A stretch of DNA of 64,000 nucleotides from Pararhizobium sp. (GCA_030655075.1 JAURWE010000131.1:124001-188000), one strand, 5' to 3'. Counted from the first letter of the stretch, positions 40,242 through 49,702 are shown. Numbers and translations: made by a program. Notes: generated by a model not told the origin, from the sequence alone.

Positions 40242-42239
40242 GTGCTGAACAACGAATTGCATGAGTCTATCAGTGCTGGCGAACAGGAGAGACGCGACTT
40301 CGTCAAGCCTGGCAACCGCTTCCTTGGCCGCGTCGTCGCCTGCAGCGGCTCCCGCGCCACGATTGCCGCGACAGCCGAAAAAGGCGACACATCGCTGACA
40401 GAACTGTGGTCGGTTGGCCGGCTCATTTCCATTACCGTCGGTGAAAACCGCGTTGTCGCGCTGGTTTATTCCATGCAAACGGCGTCCAACGCCTGGGGCG
40501 AAGAGCGCGACAATATCATCCTCATCGAGGCCGAGCTGATGGGCGAGGTCCATATGGCCCCCAGCGGCCGCGAAGAATTTTCCGCCGGCATCTCGCAATA
40601 TCCTTATCTCGGCTCGATCGCCCACCGTATCCGCACGGCCGACCTTGCCCGCATCTACGATACCGGCAAGCTGGACACCTGTGTCATTGGCAAGCTGACC
40701 CAGGACGAAAGCCTCGACGCCACGGTCCACATTCCCTCCATGCTGTCCAAGCACTTTGCCATCGTCGGCACCACCGGCGTCGGCAAATCGACCGCCGTCA
40801 CGCTTCTGCTGCACAAGGCCATTGCCTCCGACCCCAAGCTGCGCGTGCTGATCCTCGACCCGCACAACGAATTCGCCGCTGCCTTCCCGGATCACGCCGT
40901 GGTCATCGATACCGATACGCTCGACCTGCCCTTCTGGCTGATGAAGCTTGAAGAGTTTGCCGAAGTCACCTTCCGTGGCCGCCCCGCCGTGCCGGAAGAG
41001 CTCGACATCCTGCGCGACGTCATTCCCGAAGCCAAGCGCGCCTTCCGCGGCGGGATGGATTCCGGCCTGATGCGCCGCGCTACCGAAAAGAGCTCTGTGA
41101 CCGCCGACACGCCCGTGCCTTACCGCATGGCCGATCTTCTGGCGATGATCGACGAGCGCATCGGCCGCCTCGAGGGCCGTTCGGAAAAGCCGCACCTGCG
41201 CTCGCTCAAGCTCAAGATCATCGCCGCGATCAACGATCCGCGTTACCATTTCATGTTCTCGTCAAACACGATCACCGACACGATCATCGAAACCATCGCC
41301 AAGATCTTCCGCATTCCGGGCGACGGACGTCCGATCACCACCTTCCAGCTGGCCGGCATTCCCTCCGAAGTGGTCAACTCGGTCGCCTCGGTCCTTTGCC
41401 GCATGGCCTTTGAAATCGGCCTGTGGAGCAATGGCGGCGTGCATATGCTGGTCGTCTGCGAAGAGGCGCACCGCTACGTGCCGGCCGACCAGACGCTCGG
41501 CTTCCTGCCGACGCGGCAAGCCATCGCCCGTATTGCCAAGGAAGGCCGCAAATACGGCGTCTCGCTCGGCATCATCACGCAGCGGCCGGGCGAACTCGAC
41601 CCAACCATCCTGTCGCAGTGCTCGACGGTGTTTGCCATGCGCCTCGCCAACGCCCGCGACCAGGAAATCATCCGTTCGGCGATTTCGAACTCGTCGGAAT
41701 CGACGACCAGCTTCATCTCGTCCATCGACAACGGCGAAGCCATCGCTTTCGGTGAGGCCGTCGCCGTGCCGATGCGCATGCGCTTCAACCGCGTCGAGGA
41801 AATCCATCTGCCCAAGGCCAATGGCGCCGGCGTCAAGGTCACGGCGGAAAATCCCGACACCGTGGATCTCCGCCAGATCGTTCTGCGCATGCGCGCCGTA
41901 TCGGCCGACACAAGCACGCTGAACAATTTCATGGCCGAAACGGCTGCGGTTTCGACCGAGACCGGAGACTACAGCGATGCAGGTGGGTATGGCGCGACCG
42001 CCTACAGCGAGCCGGCACCCTACAGTCCGTCGCCGTTCTCCGATCCCCAGCAGGACAGGTTCAGCCAGCTGCGGCAACAAATTCTGTCCGACGACGTGCC
42101 TCCGACGCAGCCGGACCCCTACCGCCAGCAGGCCAGACCGGCACCATCGTTTTCACAGGGTGCTGGCGAAACCCGCCAGCCGTCGTCCTTGCGCGAAAGC
42201 CTTCTGAAAAAGCCGCTGAGCAGCCTGATCCGCAAATAG
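40242..42239 (+). CDS. HerA-like ATP-binding protein (DUF87)
   Basis: About 665 residues from a GTG at 40242, with GGAG 9 bases upstream; earlier in-frame starts would run through the ilv leader region. N-terminal HAS-barrel-like domain (about 15-150), then a HerA/FtsK-type ATPase with Walker A AIVGTTGVGKSTAVTLLL, Walker B MLVVCEEAHRY and sensor-type GIITQRPGELDPTILSQCST. The last 110 residues are Pro/Ser/Gln-rich and disordered. HerA proteins translocate DNA in repair, usually with NurA; no nurA is adjacent. It converges on miaA with 4 bases between stops. Confidence 0.85.
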   Translation: MLNNELHESISAGEQERRDFVKPGNRFLGRVVACSGSRATIAATAEKGDTSLTELWSVGRLISITVGENRVVALVYSMQTASNAWGEERDNIILIEAELMGEVHMAPSGREEFSAGISQYPYLGSIAHRIRTADLARIYDTGKLDTCVIGKLTQDESLDATVHIPSMLSKHFAIVGTTGVGKSTAVTLLLHKAIASDPKLRVLILDPHNEFAAAFPDHAVVIDTDTLDLPFWLMKLEEFAEVTFRGRPAVPEELDILRDVIPEAKRAFRGGMDSGLMRRATEKSSVTADTPVPYRMADLLAMIDERIGRLEGRSEKPHLRSLKLKIIAAINDPRYHFMFSSNTITDTIIETIAKIFRIPGDGRPITTFQLAGIPSEVVNSVASVLCRMAFEIGLWSNGGVHMLVVCEEAHRYVPADQTLGFLPTRQAIARIAKEGRKYGVSLGIITQRPGELDPTILSQCSTVFAMRLANARDQEIIRSAISNSSESTTSFISSIDNGEAIAFGEAVAVPMRMRFNRVEEIHLPKANGAGVKVTAENPDTVDLRQIVLRMRAVSADTSTLNNFMAETAAVSTETGDYSDAGGYGATAYSEPAPYSPSPFSDPQQDRFSQLRQQILSDDVPPTQPDPYRQQARPAPSFSQGAGETRQPSSLRESLLKKPLSSLIRK

Positions 42240-42243
42240 TCGC

Positions 42244-43155
42244 TCAGCCGGGATCGACCCGCAGCCAGCTGTCGTCCAGCTGGTTGCGAAACCATGTCAT
42301 CTGCCGTTTGGCATATTGCCGTGTCGCTGCCGACGCCGTTTCGATGACCTCGCTGCGGCTCATGGTGCCGGCCAGCATGGCGGCAATCTGCGGCACGCCG
42401 ATTGCCTTCATGACCGGCATGCCGGCGCTGAGATCCAGCGCCAGCAGGGCCTCCACCTCTTCCACCGCGCCGAGGTCCAGCATCCGCGAAAACCGCCTGT
42501 CGATCCGCTCCCGCAGAAGCGCGCGATCGGGCAGCACAACGATCTTGCGGGCCCGCAACGGGTCAACGAAGACAGGGCCGGATTGTGTCTGGAAGGTCCG
42601 GATCGATGTCCCGGTTGCCTCGAAAATCTCCAGGGCCCGGACGATCCGCTGCCCATCGCCGGGCCGCAGACTTTGCGCCGTTTCCGGATCGGTTGCCGTG
42701 AGCACACCATGCAGCGCCTCGGGTCCCTCGTCCGCCAGTCGCGCCCGAATTCTCTCGCGAATGGCGGGTGGCACCGGCGGCATATCCGATAGACCGCCAG
42801 TCAGCGCCTTGAAATAGAGACCGGTACCGCCGACGAAAACCGGCAGTTTGCCCGCCGCCCTGACGCCCTCCAGCAGCGCGGCCGCATCGCGCAACCATTC
42901 TCCCGTCGAATAATGACGCCCTGCGGCAACCGATCCGTAGAGATGGTGCGGCACACCGGCCATATCGGCATCAAAGGGGCGTGCGGTCAGCACATGCAGC
43001 GTGTCGTAGACCTGCATGCTGTCGGCATTGATGACGACGCCGTTGTGGCGATTGGCCAGCTCGACGGCAAGCGCGGACTTGCCGCTGGCCGTCGGCCCGG
43101 TTATCAGGATGGCGTCCTCGTCCCTGCCCGTCTCGTCATCAAGGTTTTTCATCAT
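42244..43155 (-). CDS. miaA: tRNA dimethylallyltransferase
   Basis: 303 residues from the ATG at 43155; the next codon is also ATG. Transfers a dimethylallyl group to A37 of tRNAs reading UNN codons. P-loop ILITGPTASGKSALAVELA (first 35 residues), substrate motif VINADSMQVYDTLHVLTARP, and FVGGTGLYFKALTGGLSDMP. GAGGG is about 6-7 bases upstream, inside the start of serB. The miaA and serB start codons overlap (43153-43155 and 43154-43156), so the promoter of each lies within the other gene. Confidence 0.94.
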   Translation of the reverse strand: MMKNLDDETGRDEDAILITGPTASGKSALAVELANRHNGVVINADSMQVYDTLHVLTARPFDADMAGVPHHLYGSVAAGRHYSTGEWLRDAAALLEGVRAAGKLPVFVGGTGLYFKALTGGLSDMPPVPPAIRERIRARLADEGPEALHGVLTATDPETAQSLRPGDGQRIVRALEIFEATGTSIRTFQTQSGPVFVDPLRARKIVVLPDRALLRERIDRRFSRMLDLGAVEEVEALLALDLSAGMPVMKAIGVPQIAAMLAGTMSRSEVIETASAATRQYAKRQMTWFRNQLDDSWLRVDPG

Positions 43156-44053
43156 GGCCCTCGTTGCCACGCTCATTGCCAATCCGTCAAACCCCATTCT
43201 CACGCCGGCGCTTGCCGAGCGTGCCGCAGAAGCGATCCCGGCATCCGGCCTCTACTGGCTGGCCGACGGCATCGCCTGCGACATCGCCGTGCGCGACGGT
43301 AGCGATCCGGTGGCAACGGAAGCAGTGCTGCGTCATCTGATCGGCACGGCTGCAATCGATGTCGTGGTCCAGAATGCAGAAACCCGCCGCAAGAAGCTGC
43401 TGATCGCCGACATGGATTCCACCATGATCGGCCAGGAATGCATCGACGAGCTCGCCGCCGAAGTCGGCCTGAAGGACCGCGTCTCGGCCATCACGGCGCG
43501 CGCCATGAACGGCGAGATCGCTTTCGAGCCGGCGCTGATCGAACGTGTCGCCCTTCTGAAAGGTCTGCCGCTCACCGTCGTCGGCGAGGTCATTGCAAAG
43601 CGCATCACCTTCACGCCCGGCGGGCCGGAACTGATCGCCACGATGATGGCCAAGGGTTATCACACGGCGCTGGTGTCGGGCGGCTTTACCGTCTTCACCA
43701 ACCCCATCGCCAAGGCGCTCGGTTTTCACGAGAACCGCGCCAACATCCTGCTGGAAGAGGACGGTCACCTGACCGGTGAAGTCGCCTCCCCGATCCTCGG
43801 CAAGCAGGCGAAAGTCGATGCGCTGGAGCAGATCTGCGCCCGTCTCGGCATTGGCACGGACGAGGCGCTGGCCGTCGGCGACGGCGCCAATGATCTCGGC
43901 ATGCTGCACCGTGCCGGCTCGGGCGTGGCGTTGCACGCAAAGCCGAGCGTCGCGTCCGAAGCAAAAATCCGCATCGACCACGGCGACCTGACCGCCCTTC
44001 TCTACATTCAGGGCTATCGCAAGACGGACTTTGTTCAGCCGGCGAAATCCTGA
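43154..44053 (+). CDS. serB: Phosphoserine phosphatase
   Basis: 299 residues. Final step of serine synthesis. N-terminal small domain (1-75), then the HAD core with the aspartyl nucleophile in LLIADMDSTMIGQECIDELA, the substrate loop GEIAFEPALIERVALL, motif II/III ALVSGGFTVFTNPIA and motif IV AVGDGANDLGMLHRAG. AAGG is 9 bases upstream, inside the 5' end of miaA. A near-perfect palindrome follows the stop. Expression has to come from a promoter inside miaA. Confidence 0.95.
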   Translation: MALVATLIANPSNPILTPALAERAAEAIPASGLYWLADGIACDIAVRDGSDPVATEAVLRHLIGTAAIDVVVQNAETRRKKLLIADMDSTMIGQECIDELAAEVGLKDRVSAITARAMNGEIAFEPALIERVALLKGLPLTVVGEVIAKRITFTPGGPELIATMMAKGYHTALVSGGFTVFTNPIAKALGFHENRANILLEEDGHLTGEVASPILGKQAKVDALEQICARLGIGTDEALAVGDGANDLGMLHRAGSGVALHAKPSVASEAKIRIDHGDLTALLYIQGYRKTDFVQPAKS

Positions 44054-44057
44054 AGGC

Positions 44058-44083
44058 TTTCCCGGAGACATGTCCCCGGGAAA
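44058..44083. terminator. Bidirectional hairpin between serB and degP
   Basis: A 26-base near-perfect palindrome, TTTCCCGGAGACA followed by TGTCCCCGGGAAA, with a single mismatch. It sits between the convergent stops at 44053 and 44087 and can terminate both, although T runs are short. Confidence 0.6.
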
Positions 44084-44086
44084 ACC

Positions 44087-45613
44087 CTATTCCATCCGCA
44101 GCGTCACGAAGCGCAGCTCGCCGGTCTTGTTGGCGATCATCAGGATGGCGTTGCGGCGATCCTCGTTCTTCAGTTCCTGGACCCGGGCAGTGACATCCTC
44201 AGGTGCAGCAACGGATTCCTGACCGACCTCGACAATGACATCACCGGCGATGATCCGCCGTTCGGCGGCGGCCGAATCCGGCTGCACGTCCGTTACCACG
44301 ACACCATCGACATCCTCTGAAATCCCGAACGTCTTGCGCGATGCCTCGTCGAGCGCCCCGAGCTTCATGCCCAGCACCACGCCGTCTGCAGAGGGTGTTT
44401 CCGCTTCCGGCGCCTGCTCGTCCTTCGGCGTTTCGGCCTCCGGATCGATCTGCTCGTCACCGGCAGCAGCGGCAGCAACCTCGCTATCCTCAAGGCGGCC
44501 GAGCGTCACTTTCACCGTCATTTCCTTGCCGTCGCGCAACAGCACCACATCGACAGGCTCGCCGATCGGGCTTTCGGCCACGATCCGCGGCAGGTCGCGC
44601 ATTTCGCGCACGTCCTCGCCATGGAACCGGATGACGACGTCGCCGGTCTTGATCTCGCCCTTCTCGACAGGCCCGCCCTTGATGATGCCGGCGATCAACG
44701 CGCCTTTCGGCACGTCCATCTTCAGGCTTTCGGCAATATCGTCGCTGACCGGCTGGATGCGCACGCCGAGCCAGCCACGCCGCGTCTCGCCGAAATCCTT
44801 CAACTGCTTGATGACATTGCCCGCAAGCTCGGTGGGAACGGAGAAGCCGAGCCCGATCGAGCCGCCGGTCGGCGAGATGATTGCCGTGTTGATGCCGATG
44901 ACCTCGCCGTTCATGTTGAACAGCGGGCCGCCGGAATTGCCGCGGTTGATGGCGGCGTCCGTCTGGATGAAATTGTCGTACTGACCGGCATTGATGTTGC
45001 GGCCGCGCGCCGAAATGATGCCGACCGTCACCGTGCCGCCAAGCCCGAACGGGTTGCCGACGGCCATGACCCAGTCGCCCGTGCGCATCTTCTTGGAATC
45101 GCCAAGCGGCACGAATTTCAGCGGCGCCTTCGGCTCGACCTTCAGCACCGCCAGGTCGGTCTTCTTGTCGACGCCGACCAGCTTGGCTTTCAGCTTCGAA
45201 CCATTGGCGAAATTCACCTCGATGTCGTCGGCCCCCTCGATGACGTGGTTGTTGGTGACGATGAAGCCCTTTGCATCGATGACGAAGCCGGAGCCGAGCG
45301 AATTGACCGTGCGCGGCGGCCCGCCTTCCTTGCCCTCGCCCTTGAAGAACTCGTCGAAGAAATCCTGGAACGGCGATCCCTCCGGCACCTGCGGCACCGG
45401 CGTCTGGTCGTCGCTCTTGACGTTCTGAGAGGTCGAAATGTTGACGACGGCGTCCAGCAGCCCCTCGGCAAGGTCGGCGACGGAGTCCGGGCCGTTCTGC
45501 GGCTTGACGGCCTGTGCAAACGCCGGGATGTGGGTGACGGGCGCTGCAACGCCGAGAATGAGACCGGCAAGAAGAACCGGGCGGACGAATGTTGAAACGT
45601 TGCGCAAGGCCAT
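44087..45613 (-). CDS. degP: Do family serine endopeptidase (DegP/MucD-like)
   Basis: About 508 residues from the ATG at 45613 with AAGGG upstream. Signal peptide up to about IPAFAQ. The trypsin-like domain has the triad His in VTNNHVIEG, Asp in DKKTDLAVLK and Ser in INRGNSGGPLF. Two PDZ domains follow (starting near WLGVRIQPV and GVVLGMKLG), joined by an acidic stretch rich in Glu/Pro/Ala (DEQIDPEAETPKDEQAPE). Periplasmic quality-control protease. Last gene in the hflKC block; membrane quality-control partners are encoded upstream. Confidence 0.94.
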   Translation of the reverse strand: MALRNVSTFVRPVLLAGLILGVAAPVTHIPAFAQAVKPQNGPDSVADLAEGLLDAVVNISTSQNVKSDDQTPVPQVPEGSPFQDFFDEFFKGEGKEGGPPRTVNSLGSGFVIDAKGFIVTNNHVIEGADDIEVNFANGSKLKAKLVGVDKKTDLAVLKVEPKAPLKFVPLGDSKKMRTGDWVMAVGNPFGLGGTVTVGIISARGRNINAGQYDNFIQTDAAINRGNSGGPLFNMNGEVIGINTAIISPTGGSIGLGFSVPTELAGNVIKQLKDFGETRRGWLGVRIQPVSDDIAESLKMDVPKGALIAGIIKGGPVEKGEIKTGDVVIRFHGEDVREMRDLPRIVAESPIGEPVDVVLLRDGKEMTVKVTLGRLEDSEVAAAAAGDEQIDPEAETPKDEQAPEAETPSADGVVLGMKLGALDEASRKTFGISEDVDGVVVTDVQPDSAAAERRIIAGDVIVEVGQESVAAPEDVTARVQELKNEDRRNAILMIANKTGELRFVTLRME

Positions 45614-45736
45614 GAGCCGCCCTTTTTGTGATGATGCGTATCGGTCGTTCAAGACCAGTCAAGGATAGGGCGGAATTATAAGCCGTCCAGTCATCTTTTT
45701 GTCAGACGGCTCAAGCCGCACGTTTCATCCACCGGT

Positions 45737-46123
45737 TCAGTTGACGATTTCGTGACCGTGGTCCTTCAGCGCCTGAACCGCCCGGTCGAGATCGGCACCG
45801 GCGATGAAAATATAGTCGGTGCTGAAGGTGGAATTGGCAAAGATGCCGACGCCGGCACTGGCGAGCGGCCGCAGCACGGAATCCAGAATACCGGGAACGT
45901 CGAATTTGAAATGCTGCTCAATCCGGAGGCAGCGCCAGCCGCCCGACGTGTGCACATTGGTTGGAACCCGCGCCACGCGGCAGACCAGCGTCATTTCTTC
46001 GCGCGAACTCGACACTGTCCAGAACCCTGGGCCGGGCAGCCAGGCGGGAACGGGGCTGCCGATGTCCATCCGCGTGATGGCATATTCGGAATCGACCAGC
46101 CGGATCAGCAATTTATGCGTCAT
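45737..46123 (-). CDS. ACT domain-containing protein
   Basis: 128 residues from the ATG at 46123, with GAGG 8 bases upstream; a frame from 46150 would overlap the DUF2065 gene. Two tandem ACT-like halves are suggested, ending in GILDSVLRPLASAGVGIFANS then TFSTDYIFIAGADLDRAVQAL, the ACT pattern with a ligand-binding turn. ACT proteins bind amino acids. It begins 4 bases after the DUF2065 gene, so it is part of the hflKC transcript, which is an unusual neighbour for it. Confidence 0.8.
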   Translation of the reverse strand: MTHKLLIRLVDSEYAITRMDIGSPVPAWLPGPGFWTVSSSREEMTLVCRVARVPTNVHTSGGWRCLRIEQHFKFDVPGILDSVLRPLASAGVGIFANSTFSTDYIFIAGADLDRAVQALKDHGHEIVN

Positions 46124-46127
46124 GCCT

Positions 46128-46313
46128 TCAACCTCGCAGAAGCCAGACAAGCCCGACGCCCGCTGCGACCGACATCATACCAAACAGACGCAAGTGCTGC
46201 TCGGAAATCAGCGGCAGGCGCCGTGCCATCTCAATCAGAAGCGAAGGGGCCAGTGCGTACACCAGCCCCTCGATAATAAGGAAGAATGCGATACCGGTCA
46301 GGACATCGGACAT
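46128..46313 (-). CDS. DUF2065 family small membrane protein
   Basis: 61 residues: helix 1 GIAFFLIIEGLVYALAPSLL, a basic linker (ARRLPLISEQHLR) and helix 2 FGMMSVAAGVGLVWLL. DUF2065 proteins are regularly encoded next to hflC. It sits 8 bases after hflC. Function unknown; an accessory of the HflKC complex is plausible only from position. Confidence 0.85.
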   Translation of the reverse strand: MSDVLTGIAFFLIIEGLVYALAPSLLIEMARRLPLISEQHLRLFGMMSVAAGVGLVWLLRG

Positions 46314-46321
46314 TCTTCGGC

Positions 46322-47257
46322 TCAGTTCGCAGGCGTGACCGCCGTCGCGCCCGTCTGAGGCGTCTGGGTTGTTGCATTCGAACCGGACGCATCATTGAAG
46401 AAGCGGAAGAACTCCGAATCCGGCGACAGAACCAGCGTCGTGTCGGAATTGCCGAACGACTGCTGATAGGCTGTCATCGACCGGTAGAATTCGAAGAACG
46501 ACGGATCACGCGAGAAAGCCTCGCCGAAAATCCGGTTCCGCTCGCCATCTCCCTCGCCTCGGATGATTTCCGAATCACGGCCCGCTTCAGCCACCAGTTC
46601 GACAACCTGACGGTCGGCGATGGCACGGCGGCGCTGGCCTTCTTCGTTACCGCGGGCGCGGATGAGTTCGGCCTCGGCCAGACGTTCGGCCTTCATGCGG
46701 TCGAATGTCTGCTGCGAGACTTCCTGCGTCAGGTCGGTGCGCCGGATGCGGACATCCGAAATCTGCAGGCCGAGCGATTCCGCGTCGGTCTTCAGGTCGT
46801 TGCGCACTTCACGCATCATCGATGCACGATCGTCCGACAGCGCCGATTCGAAACCGCGCAGACCGTAGACCCGGCGAAGTGCCGCATCGAGACGGGTGCG
46901 AAGCCGCGATTCAGCCGAATCCCGATCGCCTGAAACGGTTTCGCGGAAGCGACGCGGATCCTGGATGCGATAGACGACAAACGCGTCAACCTCATAGAAT
47001 TTGCCGCCCGAAACCTGGACACGGATATTGTCGAGATCGAAGCGCAGGGCCTGATCTTCCACATACTGGACGCGGTCGGCGTCCATGAAGGCGAACGGAA
47101 GCTTGAAATAGAGGCCTGGCTCGGTCTTCACGTCCTGGATCTGGCCGAAGCGCACGACGATCGCCTGCTGGCGCTCGGTGACGACGAAGAAGGACGAATA
47201 GAGAATGATGCAGATGACGGCGACAAGCGCCAGAATTGCTGGAACCCGGTTACCCAT
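46322..47257 (-). CDS. hflC: HflC, modulator of FtsH protease
   Basis: 311 residues. An N-terminal membrane anchor (about 5-27) is followed by an SPFH/band-7 domain (VVTERQQAIVVRFGQIQ at about 25-41) and a long helix region ending in a Gly/Thr/Ala-rich tail. HflC and HflK form a periplasm-facing cage around FtsH. Start and hflK stop share one base (TAATG), a tight translational coupling. Confidence 0.93.
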   Translation of the reverse strand: MGNRVPAILALVAVICIILYSSFFVVTERQQAIVVRFGQIQDVKTEPGLYFKLPFAFMDADRVQYVEDQALRFDLDNIRVQVSGGKFYEVDAFVVYRIQDPRRFRETVSGDRDSAESRLRTRLDAALRRVYGLRGFESALSDDRASMMREVRNDLKTDAESLGLQISDVRIRRTDLTQEVSQQTFDRMKAERLAEAELIRARGNEEGQRRRAIADRQVVELVAEAGRDSEIIRGEGDGERNRIFGEAFSRDPSFFEFYRSMTAYQQSFGNSDTTLVLSPDSEFFRFFNDASGSNATTQTPQTGATAVTPAN

Positions 47258-48372
47258 TACTGGTTCCCTCCCGTCGTTGCCGTTGTCGCAGGCTTGGACA
47301 GCTCATTGAGCGGCAGGTAAGGCACGACGCCCTGTCCGCCATTCTTGCCGTCCATGATCACCTTCTTGGAATTGCGCATGACGTTCTCCATCGTTTCGAG
47401 GAAGAGACGCTTGCGGGTGACATCAGGAGCCTTGGCATACTGGTCGTAGATCGAAACGAAACGGGCTGCCTCACCTTCGGCTTCCTTGACGACACGGTCC
47501 TTGTAGCCGGCGGCTTCTTCACGAAGCTGGGCCGCCTGACCGCGTGCGGCACCAAGCTTCTGGTTGGAATACTGGTTGGCTTCTTCGACGAAACGGTCCT
47601 CGTCCTGCTCGGCACGCTGTACCTCGTCGAACGCATCGGCCACTTCGCGCGGCGGTGCGGCATCTTCGATGGCGACCGTGTTGACGGCGATGCCGGCACC
47701 GTAGGAATCCATCGTTGCCTGGATCGTGCTCTTCACGTCGGCGGCGATGGCCTGGCGGTTGTCGCGGAAAATGTCTTCGGCCGGACGGCGGCCCACCACT
47801 TCGCGCATGGCGCTTTCGGCAACCTGCTGCATCGTGTTGGCCGGCTCTTCGAGGTTGAAGAGATAGGCCTTCGGATCCGTAACCGAAAACAGCACGGAGA
47901 ACTGGACGTTGACGATGTTCTGGTCGCCCGTCAGCATCAGGCCGGCGCTGGTCGGGTTGGTGGTCGCCGACTTGCTGCCGATGTTCTGCTGCTGCTCGGT
48001 CACCTTGACCAGTTCGACGGTCTCGAACGGCCAGAGGTGGAAATGCAGGCCCGGCATGGAAATTTCTTCCTTCGGCTTGCCGAAACGCATCTCGACGCCG
48101 CGCTCATCCGGCTGAACCGTGTAGATCGAATTGATCAGGATGAAGCCGAGAACCACAATTCCGACGATGGCAAGCATGCCGCCATTGAAACCGCCGGGAA
48201 CGACGTTTTTCAGCTGGTCCTGCCCCCTGCGCAGAATTTCTTCCAGATCCGGCGGTCCGCCATTGCCTCTCGGCCGGTTCGGTCCCTGGCCCCAGGGGCC
48301 TTGGTTCTTACCACCACCGTTGCCGCCGCCGCCCCAAGGGCCGCCGCCGCCATTCTGATTGCTCCAGGGCAT
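47257..48372 (-). CDS. hflK: HflK, modulator of FtsH protease
   Basis: About 371 residues from the ATG at 48372, with GAGGA 6 bases upstream. A Gly/Asn-rich cytoplasmic N-terminus (PWSNQNGGGGPWGGGGN, about 2-40) is normal for HflK. Then one membrane helix (MLAIVGIVVLGFILINSIY, about 66-84) and the SPFH domain (TVQPDERGVEMRFGK). Partner of HflC in the FtsH-modulating complex. It begins the hflK-hflC-DUF2065-ACT-degP run; folA lies 139 bases upstream on the same strand. Confidence 0.94.
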   Translation of the reverse strand: MPWSNQNGGGGPWGGGGNGGGKNQGPWGQGPNRPRGNGGPPDLEEILRRGQDQLKNVVPGGFNGGMLAIVGIVVLGFILINSIYTVQPDERGVEMRFGKPKEEISMPGLHFHLWPFETVELVKVTEQQQNIGSKSATTNPTSAGLMLTGDQNIVNVQFSVLFSVTDPKAYLFNLEEPANTMQQVAESAMREVVGRRPAEDIFRDNRQAIAADVKSTIQATMDSYGAGIAVNTVAIEDAAPPREVADAFDEVQRAEQDEDRFVEEANQYSNQKLGAARGQAAQLREEAAGYKDRVVKEAEGEAARFVSIYDQYAKAPDVTRKRLFLETMENVMRNSKKVIMDGKNGGQGVVPYLPLNELSKPATTATTGGNQ

Positions 48373-48510
48373 CAAGTCCTCTTTCTGTAAAACTCCCGCA
48401 TCATTGGCGGACGGCAAGCCGTCAGGACAATGATTTGAACCCGTTATAGGGATGGCAGGAACCGCTTTCAACGCAGAGTGCGCAACTTCACGGCAAATGC
48501 GGCAAAATAG

Positions 48511-49047
48511 TTAAGTTTGCAGGCTCTTTCTGCGATAGGTGACGAAGCGCATCGCATGGCTGTCTTTTTCTCCCCGCGGAATGGGCTCCTCGAACACACG
48601 CTCGAACACGGCAGGATCGATCGCCGGAAAGCGGGTGTCGCCCTCCACCTCGGCATCGACTTCGGTGACGTGCAAAATATCTGCAACGCTGATCGCCTGC
48701 CGATAAATTTCGCCGCCACCGATGACGCAGACCTCGTCCACACCCACGCTATCCGCCGCAGTCTCGCCCGCCGAAATCGCCGCCTCCAGCGAGGCAACGA
48801 CGGCAACACCATCAATGGCGAGCTCCGGTGACCGGCTGATGACGATGTTGGGACGGCCGGGCAGCGGCCTGCCGATCGATTCATAGGTTTTCCGGCCCAT
48901 GATGACCGGCTTGCCCATCGTCACCGCCTTGAAGCGCTTGAGATCGCTCGGCAGCCGCCATGGCAGGTCCCCATCCCGTCCGATGACGCCGCCGTGGGCA
49001 ACGGCGACGACAATGACGATCTTGGGATCGGAATTCGGTTTACTCAA
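48511..49047 (-). CDS. folA: Dihydrofolate reductase
   Basis: About 178 residues from a TTG at 49047 that overlaps the GST stop (TTGA) and has GGAGGGG 5-6 bases upstream. NADPH-dependent reduction of dihydrofolate. Signatures: IVIVVAVAHGGVIGRDGDLP with the Met20-type loop, WRLPSDLKRFKAVTMGKPVI, MGRKTYESIGRPLPGRPNIV and VIGGGEIYRQA. A longer frame to 49080 would lie in the GST gene. Next to thyA, which makes the dihydrofolate, this is a functional pair split by a GST gene. Confidence 0.94.
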   Translation of the reverse strand: MSKPNSDPKIVIVVAVAHGGVIGRDGDLPWRLPSDLKRFKAVTMGKPVIMGRKTYESIGRPLPGRPNIVISRSPELAIDGVAVVASLEAAISAGETAADSVGVDEVCVIGGGEIYRQAISVADILHVTEVDAEVEGDTRFPAIDPAVFERVFEEPIPRGEKDSHAMRFVTYRRKSLQT

Positions 49048-49646
49048 TGATGCCCCTCCGGCTTTGCATCCTTGCCCCATGCCGCCTTCAGGGCCGGCCG
49101 TGCCGCCATCAGCTCGACATAGCGGTCGAGCACTGTGCTCTCAGGCATCGCCTCGCGCACCCACATCAGGGCGCTGGCGAGAATGAGATCGGCGGCACTG
49201 ATGTTTTGCCCCAACAGATAGGGCTGTTCCGTCAGCGTCGCGATCACATGCGACGTCATGCTCTCGTAGAGTTTCGCGTGGCGCGGATTGGTCGCAACGG
49301 AGCCCTCGAACTTGGCCGCCACCGCCGGCTCGATGACGCCGCCGTAATACGCCAGCCAGGACAGATAGGCGCCGCGTTCCGGATGGCCGAGCCCCCGCCC
49401 GAGCTCGGAGCCCGGAAACAGATCCGTCAGGTACTGCACGACGGCGATCGTTTCCGTCACCAGCACATCGTCGTGCAACAGCGCCGGCACCTGTTTGTGC
49501 GGATGCGGGTTGTTGTCATCGGGCCCGCCGGAACCATCGCGGCGGACAATGTTGACGTAGCGGATCTCGTAATCGGCGCCGAGTTCCTCAAGCAGCCAGA
49601 TGATGCGGGTCGAGCGCGATTTCGGCGCGTGGATCAAAGTCAGCAT
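49044..49646 (-). CDS. Glutathione S-transferase family protein
   Basis: 200 residues. N-terminal thioredoxin-fold (LIHAPKSRSTRIIWLLEEL) with the cis-Pro motif HKQVPALLHDDVLVTET (about 50-66), then an all-helical C-terminal domain (LTEQPYLLGQNISAADLILA with the N-cap box). Substrate unknown. It lies between thyA and folA and overlaps folA by 4 bases, so it is part of that transcript. Confidence 0.9.
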   Translation of the reverse strand: MLTLIHAPKSRSTRIIWLLEELGADYEIRYVNIVRRDGSGGPDDNNPHPHKQVPALLHDDVLVTETIAVVQYLTDLFPGSELGRGLGHPERGAYLSWLAYYGGVIEPAVAAKFEGSVATNPRHAKLYESMTSHVIATLTEQPYLLGQNISAADLILASALMWVREAMPESTVLDRYVELMAARPALKAAWGKDAKPEGHH

Positions 49647-49702
49647 GCTGTCCTCCCGGTTTTTGGCCTGTATGTATGAGACGGAGGCGTGGCAGCAAGA
49701 TG

